A stretch of 64,000 nucleotides of DNA from Aggregatibacter aphrophilus ATCC 33389 (lineage in GTDB: Bacteria; Pseudomonadota; Gammaproteobacteria; Enterobacterales; Pasteurellaceae): NCBI RefSeq assembly GCF_900636915.1, contig NZ_LR134327.1:1612001-1676000 (forward strand), given 5' to 3'. Below the pieces are notes generated by a model, which was not told the origin of the DNA, searched no databases, and saw only the letters and a list, made by a program, of their open reading frames with translations. Shown here piece by piece: positions 55,825 through 64,000 of the stretch. Numbering within the stretch: position 1 is the first letter of the stretch; each line of letters begins with the position of its first letter. The position numbers and the translations under genes were made by a program.

Positions 55825-57264
55825 ATGTCTAGAAGACTAAGAAGAACAAAGATTGTATGTACTATGGGTCCGTCAACTGACCGTGGTAACAATTTAGAAA
55901 AAATCATCGCTGCAGGTGCTAATGTTGTACGGATGAACTTCTCACACGGTACACCGGAAGACCATATCGGACGCGCAGAAAAAGTACGTGAAATTGCTAA
56001 AAAATTAGGCAAAACCGTAGCAATCTTAGGTGACTTACAAGGTCCTAAAATTCGCGTATCCACATTTAAAGATGGCAAAATTTTCTTAAACGTCGGTGAT
56101 AAATTTGTTTTAGATGCTGAGTTACCAAAAGGTGAAGGTACGCAAGAAGCTGTTGGCTTAGACTATAAAACTCTCCCTCAAGACGTGGTACCCGGCGATA
56201 TCTTGTTATTAGATGATGGCCGTGTGCAATTAAAAGTGTTATCTACCGAAGGCGCAAAAGTATTCACTGAAGTGACTGTTGGCGGTCCATTATCCAACAA
56301 TAAAGGTATCAATAAGTTAGGTGGTGGTTTATCTGCTGACGCGTTGACTGATAAAGATAAAGCGGACATTATTACTGCGGCTCGTATCGGCGTTGATTAT
56401 TTAGCCGTGTCTTTCCCTCGTTCCGGTGAAGACTTAAACTATGCCCGTCGATTAGCTAAAGAAGCCGGTTTAAACGCGAAAATCGTTGCAAAAGTCGAAC
56501 GTGCTGAAGCAGTTGCTACTGATGAAGCGATGGACGATATCATTTTAGCCTCTGACGTTATCATGGTTGCCCGTGGTGACTTGGGTGTTGAAATCGGTGA
56601 TCCAGAATTAGTAGCGGTACAAAAGAAATTAATCCGTCGCTCCCGTAAATTGAACCGTGTTGTTATCACTGCAACCCAAATGATGGAATCCATGATCAGC
56701 AACCCAATGCCAACCCGTGCAGAAGTAATGGACGTAGCTAACGCGGTATTAGACGGTACCGACGCAGTTATGCTTTCTGCTGAAACTGCTGCCGGTCAAT
56801 ACCCAGCTGAAACCGTAGCTTCCATGGCAAAAGTGTGCTTGGGCGCAGAAAAAATGCCGGGAGCAAGCGTATCTCACCACCGCATGGACATTGAATTTGA
56901 CAACATCGAAGAAACTATCGCGATGTCAACGATGTTTGCTGCCAACCACATGAAAGGCGTAAGCGCCATTATTGCTATGACTAGCAGTGGTCGCACTCCT
57001 CTATTAATGTCCCGTATTAGTTCCGGTTTACCAATTTTCGCTCTATCCCGTAACCCAAATACATTAAATCTTTGTGCGTTATATCGTGGCGTAACACCAG
57101 TGTTCTACAATGATGTCAGCCGTACAATGGAAGGAGCCCAAAAAGCTATCGCTTTATTGAAAGATAAAGGCTTCTTAATAGCTGGCGATGTTGTATTGCT
57201 CACCCAAGGTGCCGAATCCGTTCAAGGCACTTCCAATACATGCCGCGTTCTTGTTGTTGAATAA
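55825..57264 (+). CDS. pykA: Pyruvate kinase (PykA type)
   Basis: Final glycolytic step, phosphoenolpyruvate plus ADP to pyruvate plus ATP. From the ATG at 55825 ([19 protein letters not shown], ribosome site ACGGAGAA) it is 479 residues; an upstream ATG at 55762 adds 21 residues without family support. The N-terminus resembles E. coli PykA more than Pyk[12 protein letters not shown] (about 38-48), [12 protein letters not shown], the catalytic [20 protein letters not shown] and [19 protein letters not shown] are intact, as is a C-terminal effector domain. Confidence 0.96.
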   Translation: MSRRLRRTKIVCTMGPSTDRGNNLEKIIAAGANVVRMNFSHGTPEDHIGRAEKVREIAKKLGKTVAILGDLQGPKIRVSTFKDGKIFLNVGDKFVLDAELPKGEGTQEAVGLDYKTLPQDVVPGDILLLDDGRVQLKVLSTEGAKVFTEVTVGGPLSNNKGINKLGGGLSADALTDKDKADIITAARIGVDYLAVSFPRSGEDLNYARRLAKEAGLNAKIVAKVERAEAVATDEAMDDIILASDVIMVARGDLGVEIGDPELVAVQKKLIRRSRKLNRVVITATQMMESMISNPMPTRAEVMDVANAVLDGTDAVMLSAETAAGQYPAETVASMAKVCLGAEKMPGASVSHHRMDIEFDNIEETIAMSTMFAANHMKGVSAIIAMTSSGRTPLLMSRISSGLPIFALSRNPNTLNLCALYRGVTPVFYNDVSRTMEGAQKAIALLKDKGFLIAGDVVLLTQGAESVQGTSNTCRVLVVE

Positions 57265-57285
57265 GTACGATCAAGAAGAAATAAT

Positions 57286-57316
57286 AAAAGGCTTAGAATA
57301 TTCTAAGCCTTTTTTG
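57286..57316. terminator. Bidirectional rho-independent terminator
   Basis: AAAAGGCTTAGAA and TTCTAAGCCTTTT form a perfect stem with almost no loop, flanked by A and T runs, between pykA and the convergent lsr operon. Confidence 0.9.
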
Positions 57317-57354
57317 TATTAAAAAACATTTGATAAAATGACTGCACTTTGACA

Positions 57355-57663
57355 TTATTCCCCATTAACGGTTTCCGGAAAGACCCATTCAAAGATTTTT
57401 TTACTTCGATTAGCGGTCATCAACGGTTCAAGTTCGGTAACACAACGATGATAATGAACTGTTTTGCGGTGTTCTTCCAATGCTGCTTCGTTCATATACA
57501 CTTCATAAGCGTAAAAACGGGTTCTTACATCGGGATCACGCAATACGTCAAAACGCAAATTCCCTGGTTCTTGTCGCGTTCCCAGATGATTTCGTTTAAA
57601 TACTTCTAAAAACTCCTGTTCTTTTCCTTCCTTAATATTAATTTCCACCAACATTGCAAACAT
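57355..57663 (-). CDS. lsrG: Autoinducer-2 phosphate degrading enzyme LsrG
   Basis: Small antibiotic-biosynthesis-monooxygenase-fold isomerase (102 residues) acting on phospho-AI-2 (P-DPD). MLVEINIKEGKEQEFLEVFK and RNHLGTRQEPGNLRFDVLRD match E. coli LsrG closely, followed by the conserved HRKTVHYHRCV histidines (about 65-75). The start follows AAGGAGTTTATT. Last gene of lsrACDBFG. Confidence 0.95.
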   Translation of the reverse strand: MFAMLVEINIKEGKEQEFLEVFKRNHLGTRQEPGNLRFDVLRDPDVRTRFYAYEVYMNEAALEEHRKTVHYHRCVTELEPLMTANRSKKIFEWVFPETVNGE

Positions 57664-57737
57664 AATAAACTCCTTAATTGCAAAAGAATGAAAAGTAAAA
57701 GATGTCCTCCCTCCGAATAGGGAGGAATCTGATTAAA

Positions 57738-58616
57738 CTATGCGTTTTTTTCGTGCAGATACAGCTGATAGGCCTTTTCTGTATTTTCTCCGCCATGAAC
57801 AATGGCATGAACCGCTTTTAACATGGCAATCGGTGCTTCGGATTGGAAGATATTACGTCCCATATCCACGCCGGATGCGCCTTGGTCAATGGCTTTATAA
57901 CACATATCCAAAGCCTCTTGCTCCGGCAATTTTTTGCCACCGGCAATTACTATTGGCACCGGACAGCCTGCAGTAACACGCTCAAAACCGGTATCGACAT
58001 AATAGGTTTTGATAATATGTGCGCCCATTTCTGCTGCGATACGGCTTGCTAAGGAGAAATAACGCTGATCGCGTGCCATATCCTTACCGACTCCCGTCAC
58101 CGCCATGGTTGGCATACCATAACGAGTACCTTGATCGACCAATTGGATAATATTTTTGATGGATTGGTGTTCATATTGCGAACCAATATATACCTGCGCC
58201 GTCATAGCGGAAACATTTAAGCGTAAAGCATCTTCCACACACACCGCTACCGCTTCGTTAGATAATTCGGTGAGAATAGAATTTGCCCCAGAAGCACGAA
58301 GCACAACCGGTTTTCGGGTTGCCGGCGGCACAACGCTGCGCAAAATTCCGCGGGTACACATCAACACATCGGTATATTCAAAGAGCGGTGCAATATGCAG
58401 ATCAATACGTTCCAACCCTGTCGTCGGCCCTTGAAAATACCCATGATCGAATGCCAGCATAATAGTTCTGCCGGTTTTCGGATTAAAAATATTAGCTAAG
58501 CGGGATTGCATTCCCCAATCCAACGCCCCCGCGCCTTTTAAATAAAAGGCCTGATTGGTTTGTGGTCTATCCAAACCAAAGTCTTTGCCATCTCTGATAT
58601 CATCTAAATCTGCCAT
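57738..58616 (-). CDS. lsrF: 3-hydroxy-2,4-pentadione 5-phosphate thiolase LsrF
   Basis: Class I aldolase-fold enzyme (292 residues) that transfers an acetyl group from the LsrG product to coenzyme [21 protein letters not shown] (about 52-71), the Schiff-base lysine in [13 protein letters not shown] (about 196-208) and [20 protein letters not shown] (about 217-236) are diagnostic. Lies 15 bp after lsrB in the operon. Confidence 0.96.
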   Translation of the reverse strand: MADLDDIRDGKDFGLDRPQTNQAFYLKGAGALDWGMQSRLANIFNPKTGRTIMLAFDHGYFQGPTTGLERIDLHIAPLFEYTDVLMCTRGILRSVVPPATRKPVVLRASGANSILTELSNEAVAVCVEDALRLNVSAMTAQVYIGSQYEHQSIKNIIQLVDQGTRYGMPTMAVTGVGKDMARDQRYFSLASRIAAEMGAHIIKTYYVDTGFERVTAGCPVPIVIAGGKKLPEQEALDMCYKAIDQGASGVDMGRNIFQSEAPIAMLKAVHAIVHGGENTEKAYQLYLHEKNA

Positions 58617-58631
58617 TGAATACTCTCCTCA

Positions 58632-59648
58632 CTAAAAATTGTAATTATCGATATTGTCCTTGGTAAACACGACACGTTCAGGCAATAAAATAATGCCGTT
58701 GCCATCCGCTTCATATTCATAGCCTTGCACTTTATTCGGTGATACTTCAATAGTGCCGATACCTTGTACGTTTAATTTATCGCCCACATTTAATTTTTCA
58801 CCTTTAAGCAACGCATTGGCGGCAGCCACAGAAATTTTGCCTTGTTGCACCACATCCCATAAGCCAAATTGTTTCACCGTACCGCGTTTCACATAAGGGC
58901 GCATCACATTCGGTGTACTGAATCCAACGATGACTACAGAATTCACTTTCAGATTTTCTGCAGCTTGCGCAGCCGCCGGCAAGGCGTTGGCGTCTGGTGC
59001 AATAATCGCATCTAAATCCGGATAGGCTTTTAAAATACCTTCGGCGGTTTGCAGGGATTTAATTGCATCGTTGTAACCGAATTGGGTTGTTACGATTTCC
59101 CATTCAGGATAATCTTTGGCAATTTTTGCTTTTGCTTCTTTCACCCATTGGTTTTGGTCGGTTACGGTCGGGCTGGAATAGAAAAATGCCACTTTGGCTT
59201 TCGGTTTACTGATTTGATTAGCAACCATATTCACCAACATAGAACCTAACTGTTCCGGTGTCCCTTGGTTAATGTAATGACTACGACATTCCGGTTTGGT
59301 GTCGGAGTCCCAAGTCAGCACTTTGACGCCTCGTTTCATAGCCCGTTGTAAGGTGGAACATAACCCATCAGGAGAAACCGCAGACACAACAATGGCGTTA
59401 TAGCCTTGGTTAACGAAGTTATTAATCAATTGCACTTGGTTGGAAACGCTTGGCTCGGTTGGTCCATCATAAGTGACATTCACGCCTAAGGTTTTTCCCA
59501 TTTCGGCAGCACCTTGCCCGCCGCTGGTAAAGAAACCGACTCCCACCAATTTAGGGATAAAGGCGATACGGTCGGCGGCCTGTGCGGTTGCTACCACAGA
59601 TAAGCCGAGTAACACGGAAAGTGCGGTGATTTTTACGCGTGTTTTCAT
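58632..59648 (-). CDS. lsrB: AI-2 periplasmic binding protein LsrB
   Basis: Binds the quorum-sensing furanosyl signal AI-2 (R-THMF form) for import. A signal peptide ([20 protein letters not shown], cut after AQA) precedes a ribose-binding-protein fold of 338 residues in total. [20 protein letters not shown] (about 30-49), [10 protein letters not shown] and [19 protein letters not shown] (about 113-131) match LsrB. A uptake signal lies in the signal-peptide codons. Follows lsrD by 33 bp. Confidence 0.96.
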   Translation of the reverse strand: MKTRVKITALSVLLGLSVVATAQAADRIAFIPKLVGVGFFTSGGQGAAEMGKTLGVNVTYDGPTEPSVSNQVQLINNFVNQGYNAIVVSAVSPDGLCSTLQRAMKRGVKVLTWDSDTKPECRSHYINQGTPEQLGSMLVNMVANQISKPKAKVAFFYSSPTVTDQNQWVKEAKAKIAKDYPEWEIVTTQFGYNDAIKSLQTAEGILKAYPDLDAIIAPDANALPAAAQAAENLKVNSVVIVGFSTPNVMRPYVKRGTVKQFGLWDVVQQGKISVAAANALLKGEKLNVGDKLNVQGIGTIEVSPNKVQGYEYEADGNGIILLPERVVFTKDNIDNYNF

Positions 59649-59681
59649 AAGACGTTCTCCTCTCAGTTGAGTTTTCCATAA

Positions 59682-60686
59682 TTAATCTACTACTGCCTGA
59701 CGTTCGGTCCGTCGGCGGATCCATTGCATGATGGCAGCGTAATGCAAACTGATGGATTTGCCGATTAACACGATAATAAGTAATGCGCCCGATAACGCAC
59801 CGGAAATTTCATTGGAAATACCAATCATCTGCAAACCTTGTTGCAAATAACCGATAAGCATAGCGGCGATTGCCGTGCCGATAATAGAGCCGGAACCTCC
59901 ATAAATATTTGCCCCACCCAATACCACTGCCGTTAATACGGGCATTAAGAGCGAACTCCCTAAATCGGAACGGGCAGAACCAAAATAAGACACCAACAGC
60001 ACAGCAACAAAAGCGGCAATAATGCCGATAAAGGAATAAATCAGAAACAAAGTGCGACGAATAGGCACAGCGTTGTAACAGGAAGTGCGTTCACTTTGCC
60101 CAATTAAGAAGGTGCTTCTGCCAATGGTCGTTTTGTGCATTAATAACCAAAACATCAGTGTCATTAACAGAAAATACAGAATTGGTGTTGGGATATCAAA
60201 TAAGGTTTGATTAGCAAAATCCAGCAAGACATCAGGAAATCCGCCAATGCCTTCATAACCTGTGGCACCGGCAAAACCGGATAATAATAACGCTCCTCCG
60301 CCGAACAAATACATGGTACCAAGCGTAATCACCAGCGGATTCACTTTGGTATAAAGAATCAAGCCGGCATTAATTAAACCGCATAACGCACCGACCGTAA
60401 AGGTCAGTAGAATTGCCAACATCAACGGCACATCTGCTTTAAACAATACGCCTAAAGTAATAGCACATAAGCCAACGGTGGAACCGAAAGAGATGTCCAT
60501 ACCTCCGCTCACGATAATCATGGTCAACGGCAAAGCAAGCATGCCGATATAAATAAAATCACTGGTGCTGTATAACAAGACATTCAGATCCAGCATACGT
60601 GGGTTAAAAGCGCCAAACCCAAAAATTTCGATGATGGCCAAACATAATAACGCTAATTCCCAACCGTGTTTTTTCAATGCCAACAT
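59682..60686 (-). CDS. lsrD: AI-2 ABC importer permease LsrD
   Basis: One of two permeases of the AI-2 importer, 334 residues from the ATG at 60686 (ribosome site GGGAGAG about 8 bp upstream; ATGs at 60692 and 60731 are too close or lack a site). About nine hydrophobic segments of the ribose-permease type. TKVNPLVITLGTMYLFGGGA (about 116-135), GATGYEGIGGFPDVLLDFAN and the ATPase-contact region GANIYGGSGSIIGTAIAAML are close to E. coli LsrD. Confidence 0.95.
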   Translation of the reverse strand: MLALKKHGWELALLCLAIIEIFGFGAFNPRMLDLNVLLYSTSDFIYIGMLALPLTMIIVSGGMDISFGSTVGLCAITLGVLFKADVPLMLAILLTFTVGALCGLINAGLILYTKVNPLVITLGTMYLFGGGALLLSGFAGATGYEGIGGFPDVLLDFANQTLFDIPTPILYFLLMTLMFWLLMHKTTIGRSTFLIGQSERTSCYNAVPIRRTLFLIYSFIGIIAAFVAVLLVSYFGSARSDLGSSLLMPVLTAVVLGGANIYGGSGSIIGTAIAAMLIGYLQQGLQMIGISNEISGALSGALLIIVLIGKSISLHYAAIMQWIRRRTERQAVVD

Positions 60687-60699
60687 AACCATTCTCTCC

Positions 60700-61728
60700 C
60701 TATTTCGACCGCATTTTGACTTCAACGCCATCGGAATTTTCTTCTTTCAAGAAACGGGCATAGCGTTGTAATTTCAAATTATTAGCGATCATCACGCGAA
60801 TGCGCCCATCGAAGACCAACACTGTCAACAGCACAATTCCTGCAACAAAATTATTCCAATATGCCGGCACTTTGAGCAGTACTAAAATCGTATCGATTTG
60901 AATTAAGAAATAAGCGCCAAGCACCGCACCGATTAGATTACCTGCCCCACCAAGCAAACTGATACCGCCTAACACGCAAGCGGCAATAGCTTTCATTTCT
61001 AAGCCATTACCGGTGGAATTCGGCACAAAACCGATTTGTGAGGCAAAAACAATACCCGCTAGCGCTGCCGTCATACCATTTATGGAAAAAGCGACAATTC
61101 TCACCCAATCAATATGCACTCCAAGTTGCATTGCCCCTTGCAGATTATCGCCGACCGCATAAAAATTACGTCCGGCAGGTAACTTGGTTAAGAAGTAATA
61201 GGCGGTAAGAATCAGAATAAGCAGTACCCAACCGATGGGGGAAATATGTAAAAAAATGGGTTCGGATAAGGTTTTTAGCTGTTGTGGCAAACCTTCAATC
61301 CATTTCCCGCTGGTAATTAACAGCATAATGCCTTTATATAACCCCAATGTCCCTAAAGTCGCTACAATGGCAGGGATACGCAACGTTGTGACCAATACGC
61401 CATTTAACAGCCCTGCAGCCAAACCGCAGCATAAGGTAAGCAGAAAGGCAGAAGTTAAGTCATAACCCGAGTTTAACAGGCTGCCGACAATTACCGCACT
61501 CAGTCCCATGGTGGATCCCACGGAAACATCAATATTGCGGGTTAAAATCACAAAAGTCGCCCCAATTGCCAACAGAATCACAATTTGGGCAGAGCTAAAA
61601 ACCATGGTTATTGTTTGTAAATGAAACCCGTTGCCCACAAACCCCAACAATAAAAATAACAATCCAATAGCAATGAGAATGGTCAGTTCACGGTTATCTT
61701 GAATGAGTTTCAACATTAATTTCCACAT
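60700..61728 (-). CDS. lsrC: AI-2 ABC importer permease LsrC
   Basis: Second permease, 342 residues from the ATG at 61728 (ribosome site AAGGAG six bases away); the longer frame overlapping lsrA is not used. About ten hydrophobic segments. [20 protein letters not shown] (about 66-85) and [20 protein letters not shown] near residue 250 are hallmarks of ribose/AI-2 permeases. Ends 13 bp before lsrD starts. Confidence 0.95.
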   Translation of the reverse strand: MWKLMLKLIQDNRELTILIAIGLLFLLLGFVGNGFHLQTITMVFSSAQIVILLAIGATFVILTRNIDVSVGSTMGLSAVIVGSLLNSGYDLTSAFLLTLCCGLAAGLLNGVLVTTLRIPAIVATLGTLGLYKGIMLLITSGKWIEGLPQQLKTLSEPIFLHISPIGWVLLILILTAYYFLTKLPAGRNFYAVGDNLQGAMQLGVHIDWVRIVAFSINGMTAALAGIVFASQIGFVPNSTGNGLEMKAIAACVLGGISLLGGAGNLIGAVLGAYFLIQIDTILVLLKVPAYWNNFVAGIVLLTVLVFDGRIRVMIANNLKLQRYARFLKEENSDGVEVKMRSK

Positions 61729-61738
61729 CCCCTTCTCC

Positions 61739-63256
61739 TTATGTATGTGAACTGCCGAACGCCATTTGCATAATGCGGTTGGTATTAATCGCCTCACCGA
61801 TTAACGAATCACTGATTTGTCCGTCATGCATCACCAATACCCGTTGGGACATTTTCTCAATTTCTTCTAAGTCGGAAGAAATAAACAAGATTGCGACATT
61901 CTGCTTGGCAATATTCTTGATCAATTGATAAATATCGGCACGCGCGCCTACATCGACTCCGCGAGTCGGTTCGTCCACGATTAACAATGCAGGATCCGCC
62001 TCTAAACATTTGGCAATCAAAACTTTTTGTTGATTCCCGCCGGATAAGGTTCTGGCTGCTTGCTGCTTATCACTGAATTTAATTCCAATCGCGCGATGAT
62101 AACGTTCTAAAATGGCACTTTCCTTTTTCGTATCTAACCAGAATCCCATGTTGTTATAGGTCAATCCACACACATTCCATGTCAGTGGTGAGTCCAAATA
62201 TAACCCTGAGGCTTGGCGGTCTTCCGGCAAATAAACAATGCCCTGCTCCAACCGTGCTTTGGTATCGCAATCACTGATCTCATGAAAATTAAAAAAAATC
62301 TGACCGCACTTTTGTTTTCGTAGGCCATACAGGGTTTCTGCAAGTTCGGTACGCCCGGCTCCCACCACGCCTGCCAAGCCTAGAATTTCACCGGGATAAA
62401 TGTCGAAGGAAATATTTTTAAACCCCTCTCCTGTCAGATTAACGACTTTCAGAATCGGTTTATCATTACGCTTTATTCGATGGTGGCCGGGCAATTCCAG
62501 CCACAATTTTTGGCTTTCGGTGAGTTGGGCATTTTTAGCTTTCGGGGTAATCGCGGTGATTACTTCGTCTTTATTTAATTCGGCGGTTTTACCGCTTAAG
62601 GCGATGTAACCGTCACGCATAACACTAATGCGATGAGAAATTTTCCACACTTCAGGCAATTTGTGCGAGATGAAAACAATCCCGACGCCTTTATCCAGTA
62701 AGGATTGGATTTTTTTAAATAAATTCTCCGTTTCAATAGGTGTTAGTGAAGCGGTCGGTTCATCTAAAATCAAAATGGATGCATTACGCATGAGTCCCCG
62801 CATAATCTCTACCAGCTGTTGATCTGCCACTTCTAATAAACCGGCAGGCATTTCTAACTTCAGATGAGAATTTAATTCACGCAAAAGTGCGGTCAGTTTT
62901 TCCGATGTTTTTTCGTTGCGGGGCAAACCGAACAGAATATTTTCTTTCACCGTTAAATTTGGAAATAACAACGGTTCTTGCGGCACCAGATAAATGCCAA
63001 GCTGATGGGCTTTGTTCGGCGACAGCTTATGTTGCAATGTGCCATGAATGAGCAATTCACCACTATCTTGTGGCTGAATACCGGCAATGATTTTAACCAG
63101 CGTAGATTTGCCCGCACCATTGCCGCCCAATAAGGCATGCACTTCACCTGCGTATAAAGAAAAATCAATTGCTTTTAATACTTCCACACCGGAAAAAGAT
63201 TTACTGATATTTCGGGCGGAAATTAAACATGGCTGTTCAGAAACTTGAGTTTGCAT
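61739..63256 (-). CDS. lsrA: AI-2 ABC importer ATPase LsrA
   Basis: Double-ATPase subunit (505 residues from the ATG at 63256; ribosome site GGTGGG). The first half has Walker [10 protein letters not shown] (about 44-52) and Walker [11 protein letters not shown]; the second has GVVGAGRTE in place of Walker A (about 299-307), the usual degenerate form in sugar-importer ATPases, plus [15 protein letters not shown] and [14 protein letters not shown]. First gene of the lsr operon, divergent from lsrR. Two uptake signals occur within it. Confidence 0.95.
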   Translation of the reverse strand: MQTQVSEQPCLISARNISKSFSGVEVLKAIDFSLYAGEVHALLGGNGAGKSTLVKIIAGIQPQDSGELLIHGTLQHKLSPNKAHQLGIYLVPQEPLLFPNLTVKENILFGLPRNEKTSEKLTALLRELNSHLKLEMPAGLLEVADQQLVEIMRGLMRNASILILDEPTASLTPIETENLFKKIQSLLDKGVGIVFISHKLPEVWKISHRISVMRDGYIALSGKTAELNKDEVITAITPKAKNAQLTESQKLWLELPGHHRIKRNDKPILKVVNLTGEGFKNISFDIYPGEILGLAGVVGAGRTELAETLYGLRKQKCGQIFFNFHEISDCDTKARLEQGIVYLPEDRQASGLYLDSPLTWNVCGLTYNNMGFWLDTKKESAILERYHRAIGIKFSDKQQAARTLSGGNQQKVLIAKCLEADPALLIVDEPTRGVDVGARADIYQLIKNIAKQNVAILFISSDLEEIEKMSQRVLVMHDGQISDSLIGEAINTNRIMQMAFGSSHT

Positions 63257-63337
63257 TTTACCCACCATACACATTGAACAAATGTATTTTATATAAAACA
63301 TTTTTTCAGAATGTTATGTGTAATCTTTAAAAATTTC

Positions 63338-63353
63338 TGCGAGCCTGATCACA
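63338..63353. promoter_or_regulatory. CRP site in the lsrA-lsrR intergenic region
   Basis: TGCGAGCCTGATCACA matches TGTGAN6TCACA at 9 of 10 positions, 82 bp from the lsrA start. A weaker one (AGTGATCTTCGTCATG) lies at 63398-63413. cAMP-CRP control of lsr is known in enteric bacteria and Aggregatibacter. Confidence 0.7.
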
Positions 63354-63505
63354 AATTTGGATCGAAAGACAAGAGTATTGTTACTTTTTTCTAAAAAAGT
63401 GATCTTCGTCATGCTTTTACAAAAAAGCGAAAGGAACAATTGATAATAAGTAAAAACAAATGAATAATGATGCTCAATCAGCCACAAAAATTAAAATAAA
63501 AAAAC

Positions 63506-64000
63506 ATGAATGAACTAACATCAAATCAACAAGAATTTATTCAAACCATTAGTGAAGAGGATCTGTTGGCGAGAATCGCATGGTTCTACTATCACGACAA
63601 CCTAACCCAAAGCGAAATTGGCGATAAATTAAAATTACCGCGTTTAAAAGTCTCCAGACTGCTGGAGAAAGGTCGGCAATCCGGCATTATCAAAGTGCAA
63701 ATTAATTCCCGTTTCACCGGTTGTTTGGAGTTGGAAGAGGCATTGCAACAGTATTTTAATCTGAAACATATTCGTATTTTGCCTGCCTTGCCACAACATG
63801 AAATTAATGAGCGCTTGGGTGTTGGCGCGGCGCAAATGTTAATGTCGTTACTCAAACCGAATCAAATGTTGGCAATCGGATTTGGCGATACCATCATGAA
63901 AACATTGAAATATGCCAACGAATTTATTACCCACAATGCCATAAAACTGATTACCTTATCCGGTGGCGTTGGGCCCTACATGAAAGGTATCGGTCAATTG
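63506..64000 (+). CDS. lsrR: LsrR repressor of the lsr operon, N-terminal part (partial)
   Basis: SorC-family regulator that represses lsr until bound by phospho-AI-2. The frame starts at the ATG at 63506 and is open for 165 codons to the window edge. The N-terminal helix-turn-helix is [20 protein letters not shown] followed by [20 protein letters not shown] (about 23-63). The start of the sugar-phosphate-isomerase-like effector domain ([20 protein letters not shown]..., [11 protein letters not shown]) follows. Divergent from lsrA, as expected; lsrK probably lies beyond the edge. Confidence 0.93.
   Translation, partial: MNELTSNQQEFIQTISEEDLLARIAWFYYHDNLTQSEIGDKLKLPRLKVSRLLEKGRQSGIIKVQINSRFTGCLELEEALQQYFNLKHIRILPALPQHEINERLGVGAAQMLMSLLKPNQMLAIGFGDTIMKTLKYANEFITHNAIKLITLSGGVGPYMKGIGQL

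Noticed and set aside
57349..57609. Plus-strand 86-codon frame opposite lsrG
   Set aside because: It is a shadow of lsrG, which has strong family similarity.

Overview
The window is a stretch of chromosome from a gamma-proteobacterium of the family Pasteurellaceae, most likely Aggregatibacter. The 9-mer AAGTGCGGT and its complement ACCGCACTT, the Haemophilus-type DNA uptake signal, recur throughout, often as inverted pairs at gene ends. Several gene blocks match those I recall from Haemophilus influenzae (topA/LysR, purE-purK-aspC, nlpC-ihfA-pheT-pheS, trpEG-tautomerase-trpDC, ydfG-trpBA). The hyb hydrogenase, oad and lsr operons point to Aggregatibacter rather than H. influenzae. Genus is inference; species cannot be fixed.

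Layout. 1-7.1 kb: 5' part of topA, a LysR regulator, then a minus-strand block of rnm, an S51 peptidase, pyrD and pepN. 7.2-10.3 kb: purE, purK and aspC behind a PurR-like box. 10.3-13.8 kb: a molybdate/tungstate importer of the siderophore-transporter fold (molB, molC, molA) followed by the molbindin gene mop. 13.8-20.8 kb: a TetR regulator divergent from a complete tripartite exporter (HlyD-type adaptor, RbbA-type double-ATPase/permease, second permease, outer-membrane factor). 20.9-29.8 kb: ompA, doxX, ttcA, nlpC, ihfA, pheT, pheS, htpX and the RNase P RNA gene. 30-32.4 kb: an unknown gene, then kdsD-kdsC for Kdo synthesis. 32.5-37.7 kb: trpE, trpG, a tautomerase-like gene, trpD, trpC(F). 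38-44.7 kb: the hydrogenase-2 operon hybOABCD, hybE, hybG behind an FNR-type promoter. 44.8-45.7 kb: an isolated AT-rich membrane-protein gene. 46-49.4 kb: sodium-pumping oxaloacetate decarboxylase oadGAB. 49.7-52.5 kb: ydfG-trpB-trpA with a second TrpR box. 52.7-55.6 kb: a compact class I ribonucleotide reductase pair lacking ATP-cones. 55.8-57.3 kb: pykA. 57.3-64 kb: the AI-2 uptake operon lsrACDBFG (minus) divergent from lsrR, which runs off the end.

How the parts fit together. Tryptophan synthesis is split into two units about 15 kb apart, each with a recognisable TrpR operator. The anaerobic and energy theme (hyb, oad, mol/mop) suits a facultative anaerobe using hydrogen, fumarate and dicarboxylates, with molybdate supplying molybdoenzymes. 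Two families of short imperfect palindromes, distinct from the uptake signals, sit in gaps of the trp, hyb, oad and nrd regions. One shows apparent compensatory stem changes around a conserved RGGA loop.

I saw no prophage, insertion sequence, CRISPR array, rRNA or tRNA gene. The least explained items are the AT-rich orphan gene, the 260-residue gene before kdsD, the palindrome families, the 22-bp palindrome inside molA and the cone-less ribonucleotide reductase.
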